A stretch of DNA of 32,912 bases from Anaerolineales bacterium (GCA_016928575.1 JAFGKK010000121.1:1-32912); one strand, 5' to 3'; numbered from the stretch's first letter, positions 20,088 to 28,623 are shown. Notes: generated by a model not told the origin, from the letters alone. Translations and numbers: made by a program.

Positions 20088-22286
20088 ATGCGCGCCTTGG
20101 ATCGCCGTCTGCTTGCCCGCTGGCTCCCCGTCCTGGTCTTCGGGACGGCGATCCTTTCCTGGATTTGGATCTATTCCCGGTTCCTGCGCTTTTTTTTCTA
20201 CGTCCCCAACCCGTTCCTGCCCCAGCTTACGCTTATCCAATGGCTGACCGGTTTCGCCGCCGCAATCCTGGCTTTGGCCCGGGCGGGGCGGGAAGCCGGC
20301 CCCGACCGGCGCGCCTGGCTGTTCCTCGGAATCGCGTTGACGCTCTGGCCGCTGGCCGACGGGCTGGAGCAGTTCCTTCCGACGCATTGGTCGTTGTTTC
20401 ACAACCTCCTGCCGCGCCCGGCGCATATTGCGGCGTACGGGATGGCGTTCGCCGCGGTGGTTTTCTTCGCGCCGATTCCGCAGGCGCGCTTCGGGCGGCT
20501 GAGGTTCCTGGTGGATATCGTCATCCACGCCGCCTCCTGGGGAGTGCTCCTGTGGTTTCTGCTGGTCGAGCCGGTCCTCAAGCCCTTGCAGGCCACGCTG
20601 GAATTGAGGTTTTGGATCGCGCTGTATGCGATCCTCGATCTGATCCTGCTGATGCTGGTTGTCTGGCTCCAGGGAGGGTCTGAAAGGCCCTCGCGGATGC
20701 TGTGGCTGTTGGCCGGCGGCTATTTCCTGCTCTCCACCCACGATCTGGTCACGGGGTTCCTTGTCTTGCAGGGCGGGGTTCAAGCCTACGTGTATACCGG
20801 CTTCCTGATGGTCGGGGGGTACGCGCTGATTGCCGCGGCTGCATCCGCTTCGCATCCGCGGAACGCCGCCGACGCCGAGCCCTCCCGGGCAGGCGCGGAT
20901 GGATTCCGCCGGCGCTGGCGGCGGATCGAGGAGCGCTGGCTGCCGCTGGTTTCGACCGCGGCGCTGGCGATCTTTTTGGCGGCGGAATGGCGGCGCGTCG
21001 GCCAGGCCGATTCACTGCTCCTGCTGGCCACGCTGGGCCTGAGTCTGCTGCTCTTTCTGCGCGAAGGCATCATCGCCGGCCAGGCGGAAGTGGCCGGGTA
21101 CGCGATGCTGATCGAGCACATCGAGGACCCCGCCTTCATCTGCGACGGCGGGGGACGGATCCTGCTCGACAATCCCCCCTTGCGCAAGCTGCATTCCAGG
21201 GTGCGGGCCTCCGACCGATTGGAGGATCTGCTTCCGGTGAGTCCGGAGTGGGATTTTTTACTCCGCGAAGCCCGAACCGGCGGCTGGGGAGGCGAAGTGT
21301 GGGTGACCTCCTCGGGGCGCGGGTCCTTTCCCGCCTGGTTGGTCCTCCAAACCCTGCCGCGCGTGGAAGGAGGGCGCGAGCGGTACGCCGCACTGCTCCA
21401 CGACCTCTCCCCCCAGCGCCGGCAGGAAGAATCCCTGCGCGAAGCCTACCGCCAGGCCGAAGAATCCCGCCGGGCGCTCGAACGCTTGAGTGCGCAGCTG
21501 GAAGAGAAGGTGGCGGAAAAGACGGCGGATCTTTCCCGGGCGCTCGAACAGCTCGAGGAGCAAAACCGACTCCTGCGGTCGCTCGATCGGCTGAAATCCG
21601 AGTTCGTTGCCCTGACCTCGCATGAGCTGCGCACACCGCTGACGGCGATCGGCGGCGGATTGGAACTGATTGCCGCGCACAAGCAGCCGCTGCCGGCCGG
21701 AATCCGCACAACCCTGGACCTGGTGCGCAAGGAAACCGAACGGCTCAGCCGGTTCGTGGAGAGCATTCTCAACCTCTCGGCACTCGAGTCGGGCCGGATG
21801 CCGTTGCAGATCGGGCCGATGCGGCTGGACGAGGCGCTCGGGCGGGCGCGTTCGGCGCTCGCCGCGGCTCACGGCGGACCGAACAGCCGCAACCTCCGCC
21901 GGCTCAAGATCCGGATTGCGAAGAGCCTGCCGGACGTGGCGGCCGACGAGCATATCCTCTCCAGCGTGTTTTTCCAGCTGATCGACAACGCCTTCAAGTA
22001 CGCGCCCGAAGGCCCGGTGACGGTGACGGCCGAGGCGGAGGGGAGCGGGGTCAAGGTTGTCGTCGCGGACCGCGGACCGGGAATCCCCGCCGAGCACCGG
22101 GATCGGCTGTTCCAAATGTTCTCGCGCTTGGAGGATCGCGACACCCCGCGCGTGCGCGGGGTGGGGCTCGGGCTTTACATATCACGTAAAATGGTGGAGG
22201 CAATGGGCGGGACGATCGAGTTGGCGCCGGCGAAACGCGGCCTTGCGCTATGCATCCGCCTGAGAACGTTCGCCGAGGAGACATGA
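20088..22286 (+). CDS. Membrane sensor histidine kinase
   Basis: The 732-residue protein has about eight membrane segments in the first 330 residues. A PAS-like sensor region follows (about 340-445, IEHIEDPAFICDGGGRILL), then a coiled coil of about 65 residues and the kinase core. The phosphoacceptor is H512 in SHELRTPL. The ATP-binding domain has the N-box with N634 in IDNAFKYAP, then DRGPGIP, LFQMFSR and GVGLGLYI. It should autophosphorylate and pass the phosphate to the regulator encoded next. The large membrane part could sense a lipid, small molecule or membrane state; no ligand is evident. The start at 20088 is set by the TACAAT box and by the arginine-rich residues just before the first membrane segment. 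Confidence 0.93.
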   Translation: MRALDRRLLARWLPVLVFGTAILSWIWIYSRFLRFFFYVPNPFLPQLTLIQWLTGFAAAILALARAGREAGPDRRAWLFLGIALTLWPLADGLEQFLPTHWSLFHNLLPRPAHIAAYGMAFAAVVFFAPIPQARFGRLRFLVDIVIHAASWGVLLWFLLVEPVLKPLQATLELRFWIALYAILDLILLMLVVWLQGGSERPSRMLWLLAGGYFLLSTHDLVTGFLVLQGGVQAYVYTGFLMVGGYALIAAAASASHPRNAADAEPSRAGADGFRRRWRRIEERWLPLVSTAALAIFLAAEWRRVGQADSLLLLATLGLSLLLFLREGIIAGQAEVAGYAMLIEHIEDPAFICDGGGRILLDNPPLRKLHSRVRASDRLEDLLPVSPEWDFLLREARTGGWGGEVWVTSSGRGSFPAWLVLQTLPRVEGGRERYAALLHDLSPQRRQEESLREAYRQAEESRRALERLSAQLEEKVAEKTADLSRALEQLEEQNRLLRSLDRLKSEFVALTSHELRTPLTAIGGGLELIAAHKQPLPAGIRTTLDLVRKETERLSRFVESILNLSALESGRMPLQIGPMRLDEALGRARSALAAAHGGPNSRNLRRLKIRIAKSLPDVAADEHILSSVFFQLIDNAFKYAPEGPVTVTAEAEGSGVKVVVADRGPGIPAEHRDRLFQMFSRLEDRDTPRVRGVGLGLYISRKMVEAMGGTIELAPAKRGLALCIRLRTFAEET

Positions 22287-22966
22287 ATCGGAAGATTCTG
22301 CTGGTGGACGACGACGAATCTCTGCGCCAGGTGATCTCCCAGTACCTGACCCAGGAAGGGTACCGCGTATTCGCGGCCGGATCCGGTGCGCAGGCGCTGC
22401 GGCTCTTCTATGCCGAGCGGCCGGATGCGGTCCTGCTGGACCTGATGATGCCGGGGATGGACGGCTGGGAGGTGTGCGCCCGTCTGCGGGAACTTTCCGA
22501 CGCGCCGATCCTCCTGGTGACGGCTCGCACCTCGCAGGAAGACAAACTGCGCGGCTTCCGGCTGGGAATCGACGACTACCTTTCCAAGCCGTTCAGCCTG
22601 GCCGAGCTGGCGGCCCGACTGCAGGCGGTGCTGGCCCGCAGCCGGAAGCCGCTCGCGGAATCCGAGCGGATTCTGGCCTGGCAGGATCTGCGCATGGACC
22701 TCGGCAAGCGCCAAGTGTGGTGCGGCGGGAAACCCGTCCCGCTCACCCCGACCGAATTCCGACTGCTGGAGATCCTGCTGCGCAAACAGGGCAGCGTGGC
22801 CAGCGAGGAAGAATTGCGCGAGGAAATCTGGGGCAGCGAACGCCCGATAGATTCTTCGGCGGTGCGGCGGTACATCTGGCTTCTGCGCCAGAAGGTCGAA
22901 ATCGATCCGGCCAAACCGGCGCGGGTGCTGGCGGTGCGCGGCGCGGGATACCGCTTGGGGCCGTGA
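22283..22966 (+). CDS. OmpR/PhoB-family response regulator
   Basis: The 227-residue protein has a receiver domain with the acidic pocket at D9-D11 and the phosphorylated aspartate D53 in LLDLMMPGMDG. A conserved Thr lies in LLVTAR and a Lys in YLSKPF. The winged-helix DNA-binding domain follows from about residue 130 (LTPTEFRLLEILLRKQG through VRRYIWLLRQKVE to VRGAGYRLGP). It binds DNA after phosphorylation by the kinase encoded just upstream. The ATG overlaps the kinase stop (ATGA) and GAGGAG lies a few bases before it. The targets are unknown; the adjacent tad cluster and the FHA operon are reasonable candidates by position only. Confidence 0.95.
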   Translation: MNRKILLVDDDESLRQVISQYLTQEGYRVFAAGSGAQALRLFYAERPDAVLLDLMMPGMDGWEVCARLRELSDAPILLVTARTSQEDKLRGFRLGIDDYLSKPFSLAELAARLQAVLARSRKPLAESERILAWQDLRMDLGKRQVWCGGKPVPLTPTEFRLLEILLRKQGSVASEEELREEIWGSERPIDSSAVRRYIWLLRQKVEIDPAKPARVLAVRGAGYRLGP

Positions 22967-23366
22967 GGCCCTCTCATTCTTCCACATACGGGTGGAGAGG
23001 GGGCGGAGGGAACGGACGGTGAGAAGCTGTCAGTAAAAATCCGTGTCAACTCACTCCGATGCAAGTTTTTTTACAGGCCGATAAAAACTTTTCATTCCCC
23101 CCTCATCCCATCCTTCCGCCGCTGTTCCCCGCCGCTCTCGGGACGGGCGTTCCGGGATAAACACTCCCAGCCCACCTCTCACGATTGATGGTTTCGAATA
23201 ATTGCATCCTGGTTCCGCCAATATGGGGCAGGGAAGCCGGTCTCGGCGTAATTCCGGGAAGGGCGCCCGGACCTATCCCGAGCACTTGTCCCAAGCGCCC
23301 GCCGCCAAGAGCCGCCATTCCCTTCCCAAGATTTGCGCCGGGACGGGACTTCTTTTTTTCCTACCC

Positions 23367-23423
23367 CCAACCCTTCCCAACCCTAAGGGTCGACAAGGGT
23401 CGACAAGGGTTGGGAAGGGTTGG
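23367..23423. repeat. Perfect 18-bp inverted repeat with a repeated loop
   Basis: Arms 23367-23384 (CCAACCCTTCCCAACCCT) and 23406-23423 are exact reverse complements. The 21-base loop consists of two exact copies of AAGGGTCGAC plus one base, so the loop repeats resemble the start of the right arm. Slippage or duplication within the arm would explain this. It lies about 120 bases before the FHA promoter box. No T-tract follows, so a simple terminator is not indicated. Confidence 0.75.
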
Positions 23424-23540
23424 ACATTCGTTGGATTCCGCGGTCTTTTCTGCCGTAAAATGCATGTCCCCATTTGTCGCGGATAAATCGGTCGTTCCGA
23501 GTCGGAAGCGATTAGCGAGGCTGCCGAGGGGCGGGTGCGG

Positions 23541-23546
23541 TAGAAT
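23541..23546 (+). promoter_or_regulatory. Candidate -10 box next to the FHA protein start
   Basis: TAGAAT ends seven bases before the ATG at 23554. There is no Shine-Dalgarno between them. No clear -35 is seen. The arrangement matches the boxes at 6476, 13001, 15822 and 20076. Confidence 0.5.
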
Positions 23547-23553
23547 TCTCCCC

Positions 23554-25413
23554 ATGGAGCGGATCCGCCTGCCGGCCGTATTCGCGCTGATCGCAATTCC
23601 ACTCTGCCTCACCCCCTGTTCCGCTTCCGCGGCGGAAGGGGACACGGCCTATCTGTTCGGCCTCGACAACGCCCAATTCCCCCAAATCAGCGCCTTTCTC
23701 TCGGCCACGGACGGGCTCGGCTTCCGCCGGGAAGGGTTGACCGCGGAGCAGGTGACCCTGTGGGAAGACGATTCCCCCGCCCGCAACCTGGGTCTGAAGG
23801 AGGTTCAAACCGGCATGCGGCTAGTCGTCGTTTTGGATCCCGGGCTGGACCTGCTCTACAAGCTTCCCGACGGCGAGGCGCGCATCGACCGGCTGCGCCG
23901 CGCAATGGCCGATTGGCTCGGGACGCTTGGGCAACAGGGGATCGACGATCTGACGCTTGTCACCCCGCAGGGGATCGCCGTATCGCATGCTTCCGATCCG
24001 GAAACGTTCCTGGCCGGCCTGCGGGCGTATGCGCCGAAGATACCGGCGGAGCGGACGCTGGACGCCCTGCTGGTGGATGCGCTCGGGGCCGCGGCCGATC
24101 CGTTGCCGTATCCCGGAATGCGCGCGCTGATGATCGTGTTCTCCGCCTCGAGGCTTTCGCAGGCGGAGGACATCGGCAAAGGATTATGCCCGCGCGCCCG
24201 GGAACTGCACGCCCCGTTGTACGGGATCTGGTCCGGCCGCGTAGAGCCCTCGGCCCAAGCGGATATGGATGCCCTCGCGGGCTTGGCCGAAGAGTGCGGC
24301 GGCTACTCCGTCGCCCTGGAAAGCTCGACCGGGACGGCGACGATGTTGGGGGCCGTTGCCAGCCAGAGGATCCAATACCGGCTGGAGTATCGATCATCGG
24401 CTTCCGATTCCGGAGAACACACCCTCGCCGCCGCGGTGGCGCAGGAGGATTTCCAGGCCGAGACGGAGCCTCTGCGGTTTTCGCTGGCGGTCCAGCCGCC
24501 GGCGGTCGAATGGATCGATTTTCCGGAGCGGATAAGCCGCAAAGGAAGCGAGGTCTCCACTCACGTGGACGCCTATCTGCCCGGCGCCGTCGATTTGCGG
24601 GTCGAAGTCGTCTTTCCCGACGGGCACCCGCGGGAGATCGTCGCCATGCAGCTGTTTGCGGACGGAGAGTTGATCGAAGGGGAATGCCTGGGGAATCCGT
24701 GCCGCGGGATCCGCTTGGATTTGCGCCGGTACCCCTCGACGGCGACGATCCGCCTGCAGATGGTGGTCCGCGACGAACTCGGGCTGGAGGGAAAATCGGA
24801 GGAGCGGAAGCTTTGGCTTGCGGTGGAGCGTCCCGCGTTGTGGGATGTCTTCCGCCAACAATACCTTGTGCCGGCGGCGGTCATCCTGGGAGCGGCGGCG
24901 GCGGCCGGGATTCTGACCGCGACGCTGGTCAACCTGAACCGGATCCGCGCCGTGCGTGCGGCGGACGGATTGATCTTCCCGAACGCCGCCCCGGCGGCCG
25001 TGGTTCCGGGATCGGATCTGGCATCGCGCTTCGGCATCCGAAGGCGCAGGAAACGCTTCCCGGCCGAATCCCCGGCGGAGACCTACGCCGTGCTGGAAGA
25101 GCTCGGGGAAAGCGGCCGGCGTTACGAACTTACCGCCGAGGATGTGATCGTCGGCCGGGATCCGCGGGCGGCCGGGATCGTGCTGAACGATCCGTCGGTC
25201 TCTCCGCGCCACGGGCGGATCGTGCGCATGGGCGACGGGAGCCCGTGGATCTTCGATTTGGGATCGGCCGCGGGCTGCTGGAAGAATTTTGAGGAAGTTC
25301 CGCCGGAGGGGGCCTCCCTCCGGCAAGGGGACCGGTTGAATTTCGGACGGGCCGCGTTCCGCGTGCGGCTCAAGCCGCTCCCCGCCGGAAAGGAGATCCT
25401 CCATGAAGCGTAA
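23554..25413 (+). CDS. Secreted vWA-like and cytoplasmic FHA domain membrane protein
   Basis: The 619-residue protein has a signal peptide (residues 1-27, cleavage likely after SASA). An extracytoplasmic part of about 410 residues comprises a vWA-like domain and a beta-rich domain. A membrane helix at about 440-462 (YLVPAAVILGAAAAAGILTA) and a C-terminal FHA domain (about 525-605) follow. In the vWA-like domain the metal-site signature is degenerate (LDPGLD instead of D-x-S-x-S). FHA hallmarks are present: VIVGRDP, then VSPRHGRIV, then GSAAGCWKN. FHA domains bind phosphothreonine peptides, so the protein could relay an outside signal to a kinase/phosphatase system. Its stop overlaps the PP2C gene by 11 bases. 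Start chosen at 23554 for the TAGAAT box and the immediate signal peptide. Confidence 0.85.
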   Translation: MERIRLPAVFALIAIPLCLTPCSASAAEGDTAYLFGLDNAQFPQISAFLSATDGLGFRREGLTAEQVTLWEDDSPARNLGLKEVQTGMRLVVVLDPGLDLLYKLPDGEARIDRLRRAMADWLGTLGQQGIDDLTLVTPQGIAVSHASDPETFLAGLRAYAPKIPAERTLDALLVDALGAAADPLPYPGMRALMIVFSASRLSQAEDIGKGLCPRARELHAPLYGIWSGRVEPSAQADMDALAGLAEECGGYSVALESSTGTATMLGAVASQRIQYRLEYRSSASDSGEHTLAAAVAQEDFQAETEPLRFSLAVQPPAVEWIDFPERISRKGSEVSTHVDAYLPGAVDLRVEVVFPDGHPREIVAMQLFADGELIEGECLGNPCRGIRLDLRRYPSTATIRLQMVVRDELGLEGKSEERKLWLAVERPALWDVFRQQYLVPAAVILGAAAAAGILTATLVNLNRIRAVRAADGLIFPNAAPAAVVPGSDLASRFGIRRRRKRFPAESPAETYAVLEELGESGRRYELTAEDVIVGRDPRAAGIVLNDPSVSPRHGRIVRMGDGSPWIFDLGSAAGCWKNFEEVPPEGASLRQGDRLNFGRAAFRVRLKPLPAGKEILHEA

Positions 25414-26323
25414 AGACTCGCCTCGGTTGGAAACGGCGGCGGATTCGCACATCGGCCAGGTGCGGACGAACAACGAAGACCGCTTCGCAGTGGTCCCTTT
25501 GGAATGCAACGGGGTGAGGAGCGTATTGGCCCTGGTGGCCGACGGCGTAGGCGGGCATGCCGCAGGCGAGGTGGCTTCGCAGACGGCGGTGGAGACGGCG
25601 GTGAACGCGGTGCGCGCCGATCCGTGCGCCAATCCGGTGAAGGTCCTGCCGGAAGCCGTGATCCGCGCGGGGCAGGCGGTGTTCTCACAAGCCGCGAAGG
25701 ATCCGGCCTTGCGGGGGATGGCCACCACGCTGGCGGCCGTCTGGGTGGTCGGGAGGCGGCTCTACAGCATCACCGTCGGCGATAGCCGGATCTATATGCG
25801 GCGGAAGGGAATTACATTCCAAGCCAGCGTCGATCACACTTGGGTCCAGGAAGCGGTGGAGCACGGATTGCTCACGCCCGACCAGGCCCATATGCATCCG
25901 AACGCGCACGTTCTGCGCCGGCATCTGGGCGGGGAGAAGGATCCACAGCCGGATCCGCGCCTACGGATCTCTCCGGACGAGCCGCTTCCGGAATCCGCCG
26001 AGCATCAGGGGATGACGATGGAAGACGGGGACGCGCTGGTGCTGTGCACCGACGGCTTGAGCGACCTGGTGCAGGCGGAGGACATCGGCCGGGCGCTGCG
26101 CCACAGACGGCTGGAGCGCACGATTCAGGAGCTGATCGAACTCGCGCGGCGGCGCGGAGGGCACGACAACATCACGGTGGCGGCGCTGCGATTCCCGGCG
26201 GCGGAAGCGTTCGGGCCGTTTCCGAATTGGCTCCGCCGGATTGTGGTGTTCGGCCTTTCCGCCCTGATCCTGGCCGCGGCGGCCGTCGCCGCCTATGCAA
26301 TCCTTTTAGCCCCGGGACGTTAA
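25403..26323 (+). CDS. PP2C-family serine/threonine protein phosphatase, membrane-anchored
   Basis: The 306-residue protein carries the PP2C motifs in order: GQVRTNNEDRF (metal Asp), LVADGVGGHAAGEVAS (two metal positions), GMATTLAAVWV, VGDSRIY, CTDGLSDLV and GGHDNITVAALRF. It should dephosphorylate Ser/Thr residues using Mn or Mg. The C-terminus ends in a membrane helix (VVFGLSALILAAAAVAAYAI), so the catalytic domain lies on the cytoplasmic side near the FHA domain of its partner. Its ATG overlaps the upstream gene by 11 bases and is preceded by AAAGGAG, indicating coupled translation. No Ser/Thr kinase gene is present in the window, although kinases often accompany this pair. Confidence 0.93.
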   Translation: MKRKDSPRLETAADSHIGQVRTNNEDRFAVVPLECNGVRSVLALVADGVGGHAAGEVASQTAVETAVNAVRADPCANPVKVLPEAVIRAGQAVFSQAAKDPALRGMATTLAAVWVVGRRLYSITVGDSRIYMRRKGITFQASVDHTWVQEAVEHGLLTPDQAHMHPNAHVLRRHLGGEKDPQPDPRLRISPDEPLPESAEHQGMTMEDGDALVLCTDGLSDLVQAEDIGRALRHRRLERTIQELIELARRRGGHDNITVAALRFPAAEAFGPFPNWLRRIVVFGLSALILAAAAVAAYAILLAPGR

Positions 26324-26551
26324 GTCGCCTTTCGCCGGAATGCGGCGGCCGAATTCCTCCCGCCAAACCGAAAGCCCGATCTCTTCACCCCGCAGCGGCG
26401 CGCCGCCATCCGGCTTGGCCGATGCCCGCTTTCCGTTTTGCTTGTTCGCCAGCAATCGGGAAGCGATCTCCCCCTTCCGCCGAGCCTCGGCGCCATCCCC
26501 CATCCCGCGTGCTAAGGGCGGCCGTCCGGTCATGCCGTGGAGATCGGAGGA

Positions 26552-27982
26552 TCATCCGGGGCCGGACGGCGTGCCCCCGGCCGCTTTCTCGGTGACGAAG
26601 CGGGCGAAGATCAGCGCCGCGGCGAAGCGGCCGATGGCGGACAGCGCGAACACCGCCTTGTAGCCGAAGGCCGTCACCACGGCGCCGCCGGCGAGGGAGC
26701 CGAGGGCCAGCGATAGGGCGACGACGATCTGGTGGATGGCGGTAAAGCGCGCCCGCTCGGAGCGCGGGCTGATCTGCATCAGCAGGTTTAGGACGCACAT
26801 CGTAAACCCCGACCACAGCGCTCCCGAGGCAAGGTTGATCCACAGGACGTATCCGGGGGAGGGGACGATAATCCAGGCCAGCGGAAGGGCGGGGATCAGC
26901 AGGCTGGTGATCAGAACGATCCGCCGCGGCCCCCAGCGGTCGGCGAGCGGGCCGAAGATCCGCAAGGCCGGCAGGCTGGAAAGGCTCATGGCGGCGGTGA
27001 GCAGTCCGACTTGGATCATCGTCGCCTTTAGATCGCGAACCAGGTAGACGTTGAAAAACGGGGCGGCGACATTGAGCGAAAAATTCCACACGGCGCTGTG
27101 CAGGCACAAGGCGAGGAAGACGGGATGGGCGAGGACGCTGCCGAGGATCGGCGACGGTCCGGCGGGCGGAACGCGGGGCGAAGGCCGGGGCGAGGGATCC
27201 TGGATCCGCGAGAAGCAGAACCAGGAGGCGCCGCCGGACAGGAAGGCCAACCCAAACGCCCATTGGTATCCGGCGGGAAACCCTTCCTGGTTGATGATCC
27301 AGCCGGCGGCGAAGGCGGCGGCCATGCCGGCGACGGTTTGAGCGATCGTGCGTGAGGAGAAGTAGCGCCCGCGCTGGCCGAGCGGGACGATATCGGCGGC
27401 CAGGGAAGTCCAGGCCGGGAGCGAAAGGTTGCCGGCTGTATCCCGCAGGACGACCAGCGCAATCGCCAGATGCACCGCGGCTTCCCCCCGCAGGAAGAAT
27501 GGGATCAGCAGGAGGAGCAGGATCACGATCCGTCCGACCGCGCCGCCGGCAACCAGGACGATTTGCTTGCGCACCCCGAAGCGTTCTGAGAGGAACGCCC
27601 CGGGCAGGAGGGCTAGCGCCGCGCCAAGGCCGGAAAGGGCGCCGAGCAGCCCGATCTGTGCGGAACTTGCGCCGAGCGCCACGGCGAACAACACCAGATA
27701 GGCGTTGATGATCGAATCGCTTCCGAGGGCGAACGCGCCGTCGAACCAGAACCAACGCAGGGACGCCCGCGCTTGTTTCGGCAGATCGCCCACCCAACGG
27801 CCGCCGGCGCTGATCAGGGCGGCTTGGCTTCGCAGGCGGGCCAACGGGGCCGCGGGCGGAAATCCGGCGGGGCGGGGCGGAAATTTCGGCTTGGCCGCGC
27901 GGTCGGCCTGCGGCGGATGCGGAGCGGGATTAACTGCGGGCTTGCGAGACGCCCGGCGGGGCTTGGCGGACGGTTTTCCCAT
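26552..27982 (-). CDS. Major facilitator superfamily transporter with basic N-terminal extension
   Basis: The 476-residue protein has about 12 membrane segments after residue 75, with the MFS loop signature around FLSERFGVRKQIVLV and a second-half copy GPLADRWGPRRIVLI. Substrate is not evident; MFS proteins of this general appearance are usually annotated as drug or sugar exporters. The first 75 residues are unusually long, rich in Pro, Arg and Lys, and probably cytoplasmic. No Shine-Dalgarno precedes the ATG at 27982 (the bases upstream are C/T-rich), so a later start near residue 64 (VGDLPKQ) is possible. The gene begins 21 bases after the second DarA-like gene on the same strand and is probably cotranscribed with it. 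Confidence 0.85.
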   Translation of the reverse strand: MGKPSAKPRRASRKPAVNPAPHPPQADRAAKPKFPPRPAGFPPAAPLARLRSQAALISAGGRWVGDLPKQARASLRWFWFDGAFALGSDSIINAYLVLFAVALGASSAQIGLLGALSGLGAALALLPGAFLSERFGVRKQIVLVAGGAVGRIVILLLLLIPFFLRGEAAVHLAIALVVLRDTAGNLSLPAWTSLAADIVPLGQRGRYFSSRTIAQTVAGMAAAFAAGWIINQEGFPAGYQWAFGLAFLSGGASWFCFSRIQDPSPRPSPRVPPAGPSPILGSVLAHPVFLALCLHSAVWNFSLNVAAPFFNVYLVRDLKATMIQVGLLTAAMSLSSLPALRIFGPLADRWGPRRIVLITSLLIPALPLAWIIVPSPGYVLWINLASGALWSGFTMCVLNLLMQISPRSERARFTAIHQIVVALSLALGSLAGGAVVTAFGYKAVFALSAIGRFAAALIFARFVTEKAAGGTPSGPG

Positions 27983-28003
27983 GCGAAGGTAAAGGGGGGG
28001 AAG

Positions 28004-28267
28004 TCAGATCTGCTCGAAGACGGGCGAATCGACAACGAACAGGATGGCGCGGTTCTGGCCTGATTCGGCCGGACAACAGGTCCGGCGGAAGATTTCCACG
28101 ATCTCTTCCAGCTTGTCTTCGGGGATGCCGATTAGAAGGGTGACATTGCCTTTTCGCAAAAAGCCGCCGGTGGAGGCGATGCGCGTGAACCGAAAGCCCC
28201 GTTCGGTCAGGCGGTCGGTGAGCGCCGGATCGTCGATATCGCGGATGACACATATGAGAAGTTTCAT
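28004..28267 (-). CDS. DarA/PstA-like small protein, putative cyclic-di-AMP receptor (short form)
   Basis: The 87-residue protein matches the DUF970 (DarA/PstA) family: MKLLICVIRD at the start, then RFTRIASTGGFLRKGNVTLL. In the N-terminal half R26, T28, F36, L37, N41 and G47 fall at the positions that contact cyclic-di-AMP in characterised PstA proteins, as I recall them. It is shorter than the usual 105-115 residues and lacks the E-V-GGA segment. It therefore misses part of the C-terminal strand pair, though it keeps a final hydrophobic strand (RAILFVVDSPVF). Such PII-fold trimers bind the second messenger, but the output is unknown. GAAAGG overlapping the upstream stop serves as ribosome site. 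It lies 11 bases after its paralogue and before an MFS gene. Confidence 0.75.
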   Translation of the reverse strand: MKLLICVIRDIDDPALTDRLTERGFRFTRIASTGGFLRKGNVTLLIGIPEDKLEEIVEIFRRTCCPAESGQNRAILFVVDSPVFEQI

Positions 28268-28278
28268 GCGGCGGCCTT

Positions 28279-28623
28279 TCAGAGTTGGATGAATCGTTCG
28301 ACGGGAAACGCAACCAGAAAAGCGCCTCCGACCTCGGCTTCGATCATCAGCGGCAGAGTGGGCAGGAGCGAACCGTCGGGCTGGACCGGGACCAGCCGTT
28401 TGTGGGTGGCGCACAGGCTGCGGACATGCTCAAGCAGGATGTTTTGATCCGCGCCGGAAAAGCCGATCAAGAGGGTGGAGGAGGGTTCCAGGATGAAGCC
28501 GCCGCGGCTTTCGATGATCGTGACTTGGAATCCGGCTTGGGTCAGCCGGCGGGTGAGTTCGTCGGCGGTTCCTCCTTGCAGGATGATGATGGCCACGCGG
28601 TCGACGGATTTATTCGATGCCAT
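28279..28623 (-). CDS. DarA/PstA-like small protein, divergent paralogue (full length)
   Basis: The 114-residue protein has the same layout as DarA/PstA, including the C-terminal segment EAEVGGAFLVAFPVERF that matches family members closely (E-V-GGA then P-V-x-x-F). In the ligand loop, however, it reads TIIESRGGFILEPSSTLLIGF, so the family's T-GG-F-x-x-GN pattern is altered. The Thr/Asn contacts seen in its neighbour are replaced by Arg and Ser. It may have lost ligand binding or changed specificity, or form a hetero-oligomer with the short form; both are inferences. The ATG at 28623 follows a consensus promoter by 28 bases and has no strong Shine-Dalgarno. An upstream in-frame extension exists but would begin inside or before the promoter. 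Confidence 0.75.
   Translation of the reverse strand: MASNKSVDRVAIIILQGGTADELTRRLTQAGFQVTIIESRGGFILEPSSTLLIGFSGADQNILLEHVRSLCATHKRLVPVQPDGSLLPTLPLMIEAEVGGAFLVAFPVERFIQL

Larger units (their letters stand above)
22967..23553. other. Intergenic region with a long hairpin; no gene seen
   Basis: This 587-base gap has no supportable gene. Near the left, AAGTTTTT (23063-23070) and AAAAACTT (23083-23090) form a weak AT stem. A perfect 18-bp inverted repeat lies at 23367-23423. At 23456-23461 TAAAAT precedes an in-frame ATG at 23464, which would extend the FHA protein by 30 residues before its signal peptide. I consider that less likely than the start at 23554. Confidence 0.55.
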
